From the NCBI GenBank assembly GCA_040183005.1, contig JAMPIW010000004.1, forward strand, positions 62,001-126,000: DNA of 64,000 nucleotides, written 5' to 3'. The DNA is from Gammaproteobacteria bacterium (GTDB lineage Bacteria; Pseudomonadota; Gammaproteobacteria; Ga0077554; Ga007554). A program made the position numbers and the translations under genes. Under the pieces are notes generated by a model, which searched no databases, was not told the origin of the DNA, and worked only from the letters and a program-made list of their open reading frames with translations. Positions 54,132 to 63,530 of this stretch are shown here, piece by piece. The first letter of the stretch is position 1; the number at the start of each line of letters is the position of its first letter.

Positions 54132-55298
54132 TTAGCCTTTAACCCGGCGGGTGTAGCATCCGCCCGATGCCGATTCAACTATATTGTGCAATTCCAATAC
54201 CAAAAGCATGGAGGAAACCTGCTCCGGCGTCAATCCACTGCGTTCCACGAGCGTATCTATGGAGGTGGGGGCGAAGTCGACGCAATCAAGCAGTTTCAAT
54301 GAGTTATCGTCAAGATTAAGTCCAATGTCAGAGTTTTCACCGGAACATAATACAGTGTTATAAGCCGCATCCGATACCATTGGGCCGAGTTCTTCAAGGA
54401 TATCCTGGACATTTTCGACCAGCTTTGCCCCTAGTCGAATCAGGGAATGACAGCCGCGCGCCAGGGGGTTATGGATGGAGCCGGGAATGGCGAACACCTC
54501 GCGCCCCTGCTCCGCCGCTAGGCGTGCAGTGATGAGTGAGCCGCTGGCGAGTGCGGCCTCCACCACCAGTGTGCCCAGGCTCAGGCCGCTGATAATGCGA
54601 TTGCGGCGCGGGAAGTGTTCGGCCAGCGGTGGGGTGCCGGGCGCAAATTCAGAGACCAGCGCGCCGCGTTGGGCAATGCGGTGCGCCAGATCGCGGTGCC
54701 TGGCTGGATAGACGCGGTCCAGACCAGTGCCCGTGACGGCGATGGTGAGGCCCTCTCCATCAAGCGCGCCCTGGTGGCTGGCAGCGTCGATACCCAGCGC
54801 CAGACCACTTGTGACGGCTAATCCCACGCCGCACAAATGCCTTGCAAAGTCATGAGCGATTTCCCGTCCGGCGGCGGAGGGGTTGCGGCTGCCCACCAGC
54901 GCCAATTGCGAGGTTGCCAACACCGCCGGGTCACCATGCACGAACAGGAGCGGCGGCGGGTCGGCGATTTCGCGTAGTTGCGCAGGGTAAGCAGGGTCAT
55001 GGAGCGTGAGTATGTGGTTGCCCAGCAGCTCCCCCCACGCAAGATCCTTTTCCACGGAGAGCCAATCGGGCTTGCGCAGATAGCCGGCGAGCGCCGCCGC
55101 GCCGCGTATGCCGCACGACGCCACCTGCTCTGGATCGGCCTCGAAAATGGCGCGCGGCGTCGAATAATGGCCGAGCAGCGCCAGGAATGTGACGGGGCCT
55201 ACGCCTGGCGCCTTCAATAGGGCCAGCCAATAGCCTAGATCGTTTTTGTCACTTGCGCCCTTAAGGGTATAAGTCATTAGCTGGTAGCCGCTTGTCAT
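54132..55298 (-). CDS. dprA: DNA-processing protein DprA
   Basis: 388-residue protein that binds incoming single-stranded DNA and loads RecA during natural transformation. Seen: N-terminal helical SAM-like part (LGYWLALLKAPGVGPVTFLA), the Rossmann-like core LALVGSRNPSAAGREIAHDF, TSGLALGIDAASHQGALDGE, GTGLDRVYPARHRDLAHRIA, SEFAPGTPPLAEHFPRRNRI, GLSLGTLVVEAALASGSLIT, VFAIPGSIHNPLARGCHSLI, and a C-terminal winged-helix domain. ATG 55298 opens the frame; ATG 55277 is a good alternative. Confidence 0.96.
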   Translation of the reverse strand: MTSGYQLMTYTLKGASDKNDLGYWLALLKAPGVGPVTFLALLGHYSTPRAIFEADPEQVASCGIRGAAALAGYLRKPDWLSVEKDLAWGELLGNHILTLHDPAYPAQLREIADPPPLLFVHGDPAVLATSQLALVGSRNPSAAGREIAHDFARHLCGVGLAVTSGLALGIDAASHQGALDGEGLTIAVTGTGLDRVYPARHRDLAHRIAQRGALVSEFAPGTPPLAEHFPRRNRIISGLSLGTLVVEAALASGSLITARLAAEQGREVFAIPGSIHNPLARGCHSLIRLGAKLVENVQDILEELGPMVSDAAYNTVLCSGENSDIGLNLDDNSLKLLDCVDFAPTSIDTLVERSGLTPEQVSSMLLVLELHNIVESASGGCYTRRVKG

Positions 55299-55341
55299 TT
55301 GTTGCCAGGGTCAGAGCACCCTACCATCGCCGGCCCCTGGC

Positions 55342-56421
55342 TTACGGATTTTTCACCATATCATACAGCCGGATATCCCGCTCTGCCTGCATGACCAGGG
55401 CATAGCTCACACGTTCGAAGGTGCTAAACACCATGAGCAGCCCGGCACGCTCGTCAGGTAGTTTCACCATATTGCCCGTGCCGGGTTTGATCGTGTCGCG
55501 CACGGTGGTGCCGGATTGAAGCACAGCCAGCACATGGCCTGGCTCCATACCATCCCGCGCGCCCACGTTGAGCACTACCACCTGGTACCGGCCGATTTTG
55601 GATACACCGTCCGTTACTGCAATGATATTCCCGCTGGTTGGCTTTTCCGGTGCGTGCGGGAAGAAATCCCGTGCGGCGTCCTTTTCCTCTTGCGGGAACA
55701 AGTTATCGCCAATCAATGTCTCACGATAAGAGTTGGTGATGCGCAATGTCGTAGGGTCACCCGCGCGTTCCACGCTGGCATCGGCAACCTGGATGGCCTC
55801 ATAGCCCAGGATATCTTCTTTTTTGGCACCGGGATTGCGGTATGCCTTGCCACGGTGGAATATGCCAAAGCGCGCGGTGGTCGCATCCGCCATCTTGCGC
55901 GCGTATATCTTGCTCCCCGCGCCGGTCGCCAGACGTCCTTCTTCAAATGCGACGACATAAGGTGCGTTTTCGGTCTCGCTCGCGCTCATTACACGTGCGC
56001 GCAACAGGAAGGGTTCGATGACATCCATGGCAATGGCGGGGATGGCGCTATTCATCCCGGAAACCCGGATCTGGGGAGATAGCTTTACCGTCGGCAGATG
56101 TGATGGCGCGGTTGCGGACTGTGCGGGGCGCTCGATTTGCAGCACCGGCTTGCCGTCTTTCATGCCCAGCACAATCACATCGCCCGGATAGATCAGGTGC
56201 GGGTTTTTGATCTCCGGGTTGATATGCCATACATCCGGCCAGCGCCAGGGGTCACGCAGGAAGCGTGCGGAGATGTCCCACAGCGTGTCGCCCTTGACCA
56301 CCTTGTGGCGATCGGGATGACTGGGGTTGAGCGCTACAGTATCTGCCAGCGCGGCTGGCACGGTGGCGGTCCAGGCCAGGAGCGCGAAACACAGGCCCAC
56401 CAAGGTCTTTTTGGTCAACAT
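55342..56421 (-). CDS. exported LysM-domain protein
   Basis: 359 residues. Seen: signal peptide (MLTKKTLVGLCFALLAWTAT, cleavage near ALA-D at about 26), then one LysM domain (HKVVKGDTLWDISARFLRDP, WRWPDVWHINPEIKNPHLIY, PGDVIVL) that binds peptidoglycan, and a long C-terminal beta-rich part of unknown function. The WP-x-W-x-x-N pattern is typical of the LysM protein encoded beside dprA in many Proteobacteria. Upstream of dprA on the same strand, 43-bp gap; divergent from def. Confidence 0.9.
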   Translation of the reverse strand: MLTKKTLVGLCFALLAWTATVPAALADTVALNPSHPDRHKVVKGDTLWDISARFLRDPWRWPDVWHINPEIKNPHLIYPGDVIVLGMKDGKPVLQIERPAQSATAPSHLPTVKLSPQIRVSGMNSAIPAIAMDVIEPFLLRARVMSASETENAPYVVAFEEGRLATGAGSKIYARKMADATTARFGIFHRGKAYRNPGAKKEDILGYEAIQVADASVERAGDPTTLRITNSYRETLIGDNLFPQEEKDAARDFFPHAPEKPTSGNIIAVTDGVSKIGRYQVVVLNVGARDGMEPGHVLAVLQSGTTVRDTIKPGTGNMVKLPDERAGLLMVFSTFERVSYALVMQAERDIRLYDMVKNP

Positions 56422-56516
56422 AATCGTCCTTATTGAATGTGGCGCGCAGAGCGCCTATCTATTATGATCACTTTCCTTATATCGGACTCATGTCGCATTA
56501 AGTTAACGGTTATCTG

Positions 56517-57020
56517 ATGGCTATTCTTCCAATTCTGCATTATCCCGACCCGCGACTACGCAACAAGGCCGCTCCGGTCGCCAAGGTTGATGGTAAACTT
56601 CGCACCTTGATCGACGATATGTTCGAGACCATGTATCAGGCGCCGGGCATCGGTCTGGCGGCGCCCCAGGTTGATGTCGCCCTGCGTGTGCTCGTCATTG
56701 ATATTTCGGAGCAGCGTAATGCGCCGTTATGTCTGATCAACCCAGAAATCCTGAGCAGGGAAGGTGTCGAGCAGACGGAGGAGGGTTGCCTCTCGGTGCC
56801 GGGGATTTACGAGCCGGTGCAGCGTGCCAAGTACATCAAGGTGCGCGCGCTGGACCGCAACGGCGCATCGTTTGAGATGGAAGCCGACGATCTGCTGGCC
56901 GTGTGTATTCAGCACGAGATAGATCACCTGGACGGCAAGCTGTTTGTCGATTATCTGTCTGTACTAAAACGGCAGCGCCTCCGCAAAAAGCTGGAAAAAG
57001 TGCGCCGCCAGACCATATAA
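56517..57020 (+). CDS. def: peptide deformylase
   Basis: 167-residue metalloenzyme that removes the formyl group from new proteins. Seen: [20 protein letters not shown], motif 1 [10 protein letters not shown], motif 2 [14 protein letters not shown] with the metal Cys, and motif 3 [19 protein letters not shown] with HExxH. Full length. Divergent from the LysM gene; first gene of the def-fmt-rsmB run. Confidence 0.97.
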   Translation: MAILPILHYPDPRLRNKAAPVAKVDGKLRTLIDDMFETMYQAPGIGLAAPQVDVALRVLVIDISEQRNAPLCLINPEILSREGVEQTEEGCLSVPGIYEPVQRAKYIKVRALDRNGASFEMEADDLLAVCIQHEIDHLDGKLFVDYLSVLKRQRLRKKLEKVRRQTI

Positions 57021-57041
57021 GTAAAAAGTAAATAGAAAATC

Positions 57042-57989
57042 TTGAAATCCAAACTCAACATCATTTTTGCCGGTACGCCCGAATTCGCCGTCGCACCGCT
57101 GCGGGCATTGCTCGCAACGGAACATACGGTGTGCGCGGTATATACCCAGCCGGATCGCCCGGCAGGCCGGGGCCGCAAGCTCACTGCCAGCCCGGTCAAG
57201 TGTGTGGCGCTTGAGCGCGGCATTCCGGTGTATCAGCCCTCCAGCCTCAAGTCCGCAGATGAGCAAACACGGTTGCAGTCCTTGCAGGCTGATCTGATGG
57301 TGGTGGTTGCCTACGGCCTGATACTACCGCCCCCGGTACTGGAGGCGCCGCGTCTGGGCTGCGTGAATATTCACGCATCGCTTCTGCCGCGCTGGCGCGG
57401 TGCCGCGCCGCTCCAGCGCGCTATCCTCGCTGGCGATACTGAGACCGGCATTACCATCATGCAAATGGATGCGGGCCTGGACACCGGTGCCATGCTGGCG
57501 CGCGCATCCTGCCCCATTCTGGCGGATGACACCACGCAAACCCTGCACGACCGACTGGCGGCGCTGGGCGCGCAGATCCTGCTGCCGGTGTTGGAGCAGC
57601 TCGATAGCAGCACGGCACACGCAACGAAGCAGGATGACAGCCTGGCCTGTTATGCCGCCAAAATTGACAAGGCAGAGGCGGTGATTGATTGGTCGCGGCC
57701 CGCCGTGGAGCTGGAACGCAAGGTGCGCGCATTCAATCCCTGGCCAGTGGCGCGCACCCTCATGGGTGAGACACCGCTGCATGTCTGGGCGGCACAGGTG
57801 GTGGCCGGCGATGCCGGCCAGCCTCCGGGGACTATTCTGTCTGCCGGAAAAGAAGGCATTGATGTCGCCACGGGCGGCGGCATTCTGCGCCTGCTGCAAC
57901 TCCAGGTGCCGGGCGGCCGCCCCATGCCGGTTGCCGATTTTATGAACGCCCATCGTGATTTGGTGGCTACAGGCATCATGCTCAAATGA
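57042..57989 (+). CDS. fmt: methionyl-tRNA formyltransferase
   Basis: 315-residue enzyme that formylates initiator Met-tRNA. Seen: [60 protein letters not shown], the catalytic [20 protein letters not shown] and the [16 protein letters not shown] block, then the C-terminal tRNA-binding domain ([20 protein letters not shown]). The start is TTG 57042, since no ATG precedes the conserved N-terminus. 21 bp after def; overlaps rsmB by 4 bp. Confidence 0.96.
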   Translation: MKSKLNIIFAGTPEFAVAPLRALLATEHTVCAVYTQPDRPAGRGRKLTASPVKCVALERGIPVYQPSSLKSADEQTRLQSLQADLMVVVAYGLILPPPVLEAPRLGCVNIHASLLPRWRGAAPLQRAILAGDTETGITIMQMDAGLDTGAMLARASCPILADDTTQTLHDRLAALGAQILLPVLEQLDSSTAHATKQDDSLACYAAKIDKAEAVIDWSRPAVELERKVRAFNPWPVARTLMGETPLHVWAAQVVAGDAGQPPGTILSAGKEGIDVATGGGILRLLQLQVPGGRPMPVADFMNAHRDLVATGIMLK

Positions 57990-59281
57990 AATCAAGAACC
58001 GTCGCCGCGAAGGTATTGTCTCAGGTGTTGGGCAAAGGGCGTTCGCTGGGGGGGATTCTTGCGCCTGCTCTTGCTCAGTTGCGCAAGGACGGAGAACGCG
58101 CATTGGCTCAGGAGATGTGTTACGGCGTGGTGCGCTGGTATCCGCGACTGGTTGCGATATTGGAGCGGCTCCTGAGCAAGCCGCTGAAAGAGCGCGACGC
58201 GGATGTGCGCAGCCTGCTGCTGCTGGGCTTGTATCAGATTATCTACATGCGCGTACCGGATCATGCCGCCGTGACCGAGACGGTGGCAGCTGCCAGGGAC
58301 TTGGGTAAGCCGTGGGCGGGCGGGCTGGTGAACGCCGTTTTGCGCAATTATTTGCGCGATAGCGCCCACCTGCTGGAAGAGGTGGATCAAGACGAAGTGG
58401 CGGCGTTGGCCCATCCCGCATGGTTGCTGGAATTGTTCAAGAACGCCTGGCCGCACGACTGGCAGGCTATTGTCGCAGCCAATAACCAGCGTCCGCCGAT
58501 GGCACTGCGCGTCAACGCCCGACATATGGAGCGCGATGCCTATCTGCGCATGCTGGCGGATGCCGGCATAGCCGCGTGTCCTGCGCCGCATGCCTCGCAT
58601 GGGGTTATTCTGGAGCAGCCCACCGATGTTGAGCGCCTGCCCGGATTCAGCGAGGGGTGGGTATCGGTGCAGGACAGCGCGGCCCAGCTCGCAGCCGAGC
58701 TGCTCGATGTCCGGCCCGGCCAGCGCGTGCTCGACGCCTGCGCGGCGCCCGGTGGCAAGGCCGCGCATATCCTGGAGTTACAGCCTGGTATTGATCTGAC
58801 GGCGCTGGATAGCGATGCTGTACGCTTGAAGCGTGTGGACGGAAATTTGAGGCGTTTGCAATTGCAGGCTCGTCTGATCGAGGGCGATGCCGCCCAGCCT
58901 GCTGCGTGGTGGGATGGCACCATGTACGACCGCATTCTGCTCGACGCACCGTGCTCGGCGACCGGTGTGATACGCCGTCATCCCGACATCAAAATCCTGC
59001 GCAGGCCTGACGATATCGCGGCACTGGCGGAGCTGCAAGGGCGGCTGCTGCAGGCGCTATGGCCCTTGCTGAAGCCGGGGGGGATGTTTTTGTATGCCAC
59101 TTGCTCCATACTGCCACAGGAAAATGAGCAACAGGTAACACACTTTCTGACGGTGCAAACGGATTCTTGCGAAAAGGCTATCGATGCTTCGTGGGGCAAT
59201 CCTAGGGAGGCCGGGCGGCAGATCCTGCCTGGCGAGAACGGCATGGACGGGTTTTATTATGCGTGTCTGCAAAAACCATAG
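57986..59281 (+). CDS. rsmB: 16S rRNA m5C967 methyltransferase RsmB
   Basis: 431 residues. Seen: N-terminal NusB-like RNA-binding domain ([40 protein letters not shown]), then the methyltransferase with [38 protein letters not shown] (SAM motif I), [20 protein letters not shown] (motif IV with PC) and the motif VI cysteine in [18 protein letters not shown]-like [19 protein letters not shown] 57986 overlaps the fmt stop (ATGA). Coupled def-fmt-rsmB order as in E. coli. Confidence 0.96.
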   Translation: MKSRTVAAKVLSQVLGKGRSLGGILAPALAQLRKDGERALAQEMCYGVVRWYPRLVAILERLLSKPLKERDADVRSLLLLGLYQIIYMRVPDHAAVTETVAAARDLGKPWAGGLVNAVLRNYLRDSAHLLEEVDQDEVAALAHPAWLLELFKNAWPHDWQAIVAANNQRPPMALRVNARHMERDAYLRMLADAGIAACPAPHASHGVILEQPTDVERLPGFSEGWVSVQDSAAQLAAELLDVRPGQRVLDACAAPGGKAAHILELQPGIDLTALDSDAVRLKRVDGNLRRLQLQARLIEGDAAQPAAWWDGTMYDRILLDAPCSATGVIRRHPDIKILRRPDDIAALAELQGRLLQALWPLLKPGGMFLYATCSILPQENEQQVTHFLTVQTDSCEKAIDASWGNPREAGRQILPGENGMDGFYYACLQKP

Positions 59282-59302
59282 GACTTCGTTGCTAAAAGCC
59301 TT

Positions 59303-59887
59303 ATGAAAAACCGGCACGGCAACCCGTACTTATTAACGCTGCTCATGTTCATGATCGGCCTGATGTGTTTCGGCGTCGCTCGGGGTGAAAACTCAAATGG
59401 CGAATTCACTGTACGCAGCGCTGAAACAGAGTTAGTCGACAAGGTATACAGGCTCGACGCCCGCATCGACTATCAGCCCAGCGACCGGATGCTGGATGCG
59501 CTGCATAAAGGAATACCGCTGACCATCGCGATGGACATTGAGGTGTGGCGTAAACGGCAATATCTCTGGAACGAGCAAATCGCAGACGTAACACAACGCT
59601 ACCAGCTTTCCTATCACGCACTGACGCGTCAATACCAGATAAAAAATCTCAATACCGGCATACAAAACAGTTTTCCAACGCTGCGCGCGGCCCTGGACGT
59701 GCTGGGCGCCGTTGATGATTTTCCGATGTTGGATCAGCAATTGCTGAGAGCCGGCGATACGTATGAGGCACGACTGCGCGCCCGTCTGGATATCGAGGCG
59801 TTGCCGGTGCCAATCCGTTTATTGGCCTATATCTATGCCGGATGGCGCGTAAGTAGCGAGTGGTACACATGGCCATTGCGGCTCTGA
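59303..59887 (+). CDS. DUF4390 exported protein
   Basis: 194 residues. Seen: an N-terminal hydrophobic signal or anchor (YLLTLLMFMIGLMCFGVARG, about 8-27), then a beta-rich domain with VDKVYRLDARIDYQPSDRML, DIEVWRKRQYLWNEQI, RYQLSYHALTRQYQIKNLNT and a C-terminal LRLLAYIYAGWRVSSEWYTW-like end. DUF4390 proteins are encoded between rsmB and ntrY in many Beta- and Gammaproteobacteria and probably work with the NtrY sensor; this is inference from context. Overlaps ntrY by 19 bp. Confidence 0.9.
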   Translation: MKNRHGNPYLLTLLMFMIGLMCFGVARGENSNGEFTVRSAETELVDKVYRLDARIDYQPSDRMLDALHKGIPLTIAMDIEVWRKRQYLWNEQIADVTQRYQLSYHALTRQYQIKNLNTGIQNSFPTLRAALDVLGAVDDFPMLDQQLLRAGDTYEARLRARLDIEALPVPIRLLAYIYAGWRVSSEWYTWPLRL

Positions 59888-62070
59888 AACGCACCGGTTC
59901 GGGCGTTGTCCCGGTGATTCTGCTGTTTGTGCTGCTGCTGGTGTCACTCTACATGATGAGCAGTGCAACACAGAACTCGGCGGAGTTTGGCCGCCTCTAT
60001 TCCGCCTTGCTGGTGATCAACATTCTGGAGCTGGTTATCCTGGTGGGGCTGATCGCCGCCAATCTTTATCGCCTGGTGCGCCAGTACCGGGCCGGCGTGG
60101 TGGGGTCGCGGCTCACCGCTCGGCTGGTGGTCATATTCGTGATCCTCTCCGTGGTGCCGGTGTCGCTAGTGTATTATTTCTCACTGGATTTTTTACGGCG
60201 CGGAATCGATAGCTGGTTTGACGTGCGCATCGAAAGGGCGCTGGGTGACGCACTGGAATTGAGCCGCACTACACTTGATGCGCGCATGAGTGACCAGTTG
60301 CGGCAAACCGAATTGATGGCCCGCGAGATGGAAGGCATCTCTAATGGTCAAGCCATTTTCGACTTGGATAAATTGCGCCAGCGCAGTGGAGCCTCTGATC
60401 TTACCTTGCTGACCCAGCATGGCCACATTCTCGCCATTAGCAGCGATGATCCAACCATGGCCGCCCCAACCCAGCCCAGTGAGGCGATATTGCAGCGAGT
60501 ACGGCAGGGAATCACCTATGTCGGGCTCGATCCTATCCGCGACACCGGCCTTTATGTGCGTGCGGTGGTACCGGTCTCCAGTCTCGATCCAGGCACTCCT
60601 CCGCGCCTGCTTCAGGGGCTGTTCCCAGTCGCTGGGCGCATGAGTGAACTGGCCGAGGGCGTGCAATCTGTTTATGCCCGGTATCAGGAGCTGGGCTATA
60701 TGCGCGAGCCACTCAAATTCAGTTTTACCCTGACTTTGTCGCTGGTGTTGTGGCTCAGCGTGCTCATGGCAGTATGGGCCGCATTCTTTTCGGCGCGGCG
60801 CTTGACGGAGCCGGTGCGAGTATTGGCGCTGGGTACGCGCGCAGTGGCAGCGGGCGATTATGACCAACGATTGCCCTCTTTGCCCAGTCATGACGAGTTG
60901 GGCTTTCTGGTGCAGTCATTTAATGACATGACACGCAAGATTTCGCTCGCCCGCGATGAGGCCCAGCGTAGTCATCTACAGGCCGAAACACAGCGCGCCT
61001 ATCTGGAAGCGGTGCTCGATCGGCTATCCTCCGGTGTGCTGACAATGGATGGGCAACACATTCTGCGCACTGCAAACATTGCCGCGAGCCAGATTCTTGG
61101 AGCGGATCTAGACGATAATATTATTGGTGAGCCTCTAGATCAGCTTGGTAGCGTCTATCCGCATCTTGGCGGTTTTGCCAAGGCCCTTGCGCTGCACTTG
61201 ACGGGAGAGCTGCGGGAATGGCGCGAGGAAGTGGTTTTATTTGGCGCAAGCGGACGACAGGTGTTGATGTGCCGCGGTGCACCGCTGTCCGACACGGAAG
61301 GCGACACGGGCGGACATGTGATCGTGTTCGATGACATCACAAACTTGATCCAGGCGCAGCGTGATGCAGCGTGGGGCGAAGTGGCCCGGCGTCTGGCGCA
61401 CGAGATTAAAAACCCGCTCACGCCCATCCAGCTTTCCGCCGAGCGTTTGCGGCATAAATACCTCAAAACCATGAACGCAGAGGACGCGGATGTGCTGGAC
61501 CGCTCCACCCATACCATCATCCAGCAGGTGCAGACCATGCAGGAAATGGTCAAGGCCTTTTCCGATTATGCGCGTGCGCCGAAACTGATGCTGCATCCGC
61601 TGGATCTGAATCGCCTGATCAGCGAGGTGCTTGATCTCTATCGCGGTGATGCAAGGGTGCGGACAAAGGCCCACCTCGATCCGCAACTGCCGCGCATTGA
61701 GGCCGATGCCGGACGCTTCCGGCAATTGCTGCACAACCTCATCAAAAACGCCCTCGATGCCATTGGTGAAAACGCGGGTTGCTGCGTTACCATCACAACG
61801 CAATGGCTGCACGAGCCGGATTTTCAGAGTGTCGAACTGCGCGTGCAGGACAATGGCCCAGGCATCACGCCGGAGATTCTCGCCCGACTTTTTGAGCCCG
61901 GGGTCAGCAGCAAAGCCAAGGGCGGTGGGCTGGGGCTGGCGATTGTAAAGAAAATCGTTGAAGAGCATGGCGGCGTGGTGTGGGCGGAAAATATCCCCGG
62001 CGACGGTGCCTGTATCGTGGTGCGCCTCCCGCTGCAAAGCACTGGAGCAACCGCGTGGACGCAGCCATGA
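59869..62070 (+). CDS. ntrY: NtrY-type sensor histidine kinase
   Basis: About 733 residues. Seen: three N-terminal membrane helices (VILLFVLLLVSLYMMS; LVINILELVILVGLIAANLY; LVVIFVILSVVPVSLVYYF), a periplasmic-side or PAS-like sensor region, another helix near residue 285 (FTLTLSLVLWLSVLMAVWAA), HAMP linker (RLTEPVRVLALGTRAVAAGD), PAS domain, HisKA box RLAHEIKNPLTPIQLSAERL with the phosphorylated His, and HATPase_c (LIKNALDAIGENAG, DNGPGI, GGGLGLAIVKK). ATG 59869 preferred to GTG 59860. Pairs with ntrX, 52 bp downstream. Confidence 0.93.
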   Translation: MAIAALKRTGSGVVPVILLFVLLLVSLYMMSSATQNSAEFGRLYSALLVINILELVILVGLIAANLYRLVRQYRAGVVGSRLTARLVVIFVILSVVPVSLVYYFSLDFLRRGIDSWFDVRIERALGDALELSRTTLDARMSDQLRQTELMAREMEGISNGQAIFDLDKLRQRSGASDLTLLTQHGHILAISSDDPTMAAPTQPSEAILQRVRQGITYVGLDPIRDTGLYVRAVVPVSSLDPGTPPRLLQGLFPVAGRMSELAEGVQSVYARYQELGYMREPLKFSFTLTLSLVLWLSVLMAVWAAFFSARRLTEPVRVLALGTRAVAAGDYDQRLPSLPSHDELGFLVQSFNDMTRKISLARDEAQRSHLQAETQRAYLEAVLDRLSSGVLTMDGQHILRTANIAASQILGADLDDNIIGEPLDQLGSVYPHLGGFAKALALHLTGELREWREEVVLFGASGRQVLMCRGAPLSDTEGDTGGHVIVFDDITNLIQAQRDAAWGEVARRLAHEIKNPLTPIQLSAERLRHKYLKTMNAEDADVLDRSTHTIIQQVQTMQEMVKAFSDYARAPKLMLHPLDLNRLISEVLDLYRGDARVRTKAHLDPQLPRIEADAGRFRQLLHNLIKNALDAIGENAGCCVTITTQWLHEPDFQSVELRVQDNGPGITPEILARLFEPGVSSKAKGGGLGLAIVKKIVEEHGGVVWAENIPGDGACIVVRLPLQSTGATAWTQP

Positions 62071-62122
62071 CATTTACCCTGAAGGGCATGAATACCCTAA
62101 AGGGCACGAGGGAGAACGGCGC

Positions 62123-63493
62123 ATGAGTATGGCTTATGTCCTGGTAGTGGACGACGAGCGCGACATTCGCGAACTGGTCAAGGAGATCCTGGTTGACGAG
62201 GGGTACGAGGTCGCCATTGCGGAAAACGGCGAGGCGGCACGGCGTGCGCGGCGCGAGCGCCGTCCCGATCTGGTGCTGCTGGATATCTGGATGCCGGACA
62301 TCGATGGTATCTCGCTGCTCAAGGAGTGGGGGGCCGAAGAAGGCGATGCGTTGCCACCGGTTATTATGATGTCCGGACACGGCACGGTGGAAACAGCGGT
62401 GGAGGCCACTCGTTTGGGCGCCTACGACTTTTTGGAAAAGCCTTTGTCCATGGCCAAGCTGCTTCTGACCATCAAGCGCGCGCTGGAGGCCGACAGGCTG
62501 CGGCGGGAAAACCTCGGGTTACGCCGCCACGATCAGACGGTAACAGAGCCGGTGGGCCACGGCACGGTAATGCACCATCTGCGCGAACAGGCCAAACGCA
62601 TAGCCCAGCATGACGCCTGGGTACTGATCACTGGCGAGCCGGGCAGCGGCAAGGAACTGTTCGCCCGTTATCTGCACGCCAACAGCATGCGTCGCAATGG
62701 ACCGTTTATTGATGCTGGTGTTCCACAGGGCAATCCGGCTATCGAATTGTTTGGTAGTGAAGAAGGCGGAAAGATTCATTACGGGCGCTTTGAACAAGCC
62801 AACGGTGGCACCCTGTTCCTGGATGAGATCGGCGATATGGATGCCGCGCTGCAGGCGCGCCTGCTGCGCACCCTGCAAAGCCGCTCCTTCATGAGGGTGG
62901 GCGGCAGCGAGCCGGTGAAGCTCGACGCGCGCGTCCTGGCAGCCACGCACCACGATCTGGCGCAGGATGTCCAGACCAAGCGTTTTCGTGAAGACCTTTA
63001 TTACCAGTTGAACGTGGTGCCGCTGCGCGTGCCTCCGTTACGCGAACATTGTGAAGACGTTCCCGAATTACTTAACTATTACATGAACGTTTTCGTCAAC
63101 CAGGACAACTTGCCCTACCGCCGCTTCAGCATGGCGGCGCAAAACCGCCTGCGCAATTATCCATGGCCAGGTAACGTCCGCGAATTAAAAAACCTGGTGC
63201 AGCGCCTGCTGATTCTCGGCACAGGTGCCGAAATCGGCGCCGATGAAGTGGACGCCGCGCTGGGCGAAGCGCCTGCCAGTATGACTGCGACATCAACGCT
63301 GGGCTTTGATTTACCCTTGCGCGAGGCGCGTGACCGTTTTGAAAAGGCCTATCTGGAATATCAGCTGCGTGAGACGGGCGGCAATATTACCAAGGTGGCC
63401 AAACTGGCGGGCATGGAGCGCACCCATCTGTATCGCAAGATGCGGGCGCTGGGCATAAGCATCGGCGATGTACAAGAAACAGCGGATCAGTGA
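62123..63493 (+). CDS. ntrX: NtrX-type response regulator
   Basis: 456 residues. Receiver domain (VLVVDDERDIRELVKEILVD; phosphoacceptor Asp in LVLLDIWMPDIDG; Lys in FLEKPLSM), AAA+ domain with Walker A GEPGSGKELFARYLH and Walker B GGTLFLDEIGDM, RNYPWPGNVRELKNLVQ, and a Fis-type C-terminal helix-turn-helix (GNITKVAKLAGMERTHLYRK). The GAFTGA loop that contacts sigma-54 is absent: the segment reads ELFGSEEGGKIHYGRFEQA. So it likely regulates without sigma-54, as described for other NtrX proteins. ATG 62123 with GGAG upstream; the longer frame to 61958 is spurious. Confidence 0.93.
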   Translation: MSMAYVLVVDDERDIRELVKEILVDEGYEVAIAENGEAARRARRERRPDLVLLDIWMPDIDGISLLKEWGAEEGDALPPVIMMSGHGTVETAVEATRLGAYDFLEKPLSMAKLLLTIKRALEADRLRRENLGLRRHDQTVTEPVGHGTVMHHLREQAKRIAQHDAWVLITGEPGSGKELFARYLHANSMRRNGPFIDAGVPQGNPAIELFGSEEGGKIHYGRFEQANGGTLFLDEIGDMDAALQARLLRTLQSRSFMRVGGSEPVKLDARVLAATHHDLAQDVQTKRFREDLYYQLNVVPLRVPPLREHCEDVPELLNYYMNVFVNQDNLPYRRFSMAAQNRLRNYPWPGNVRELKNLVQRLLILGTGAEIGADEVDAALGEAPASMTATSTLGFDLPLREARDRFEKAYLEYQLRETGGNITKVAKLAGMERTHLYRKMRALGISIGDVQETADQ

Positions 63494-63530
63494 TAAGATT
63501 GCCGCCCTTGTTTTCGGATTGTGAGCTGAC

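Noticed and set aside
61958-62122. N-terminal extension of NtrX
   Set aside because: It lies inside the ntrY C-terminus; ATG 62123 has a ribosome site and gives the conserved receiver start.
62071-62122. Two imperfect 17-bp repeats (ACCCTGAAGGGCATGAAT / ACCCTAAAGGGCACGAG)
   Set aside because: Short, next to the ntrX ribosome site, and probably a simple low-complexity spacer.
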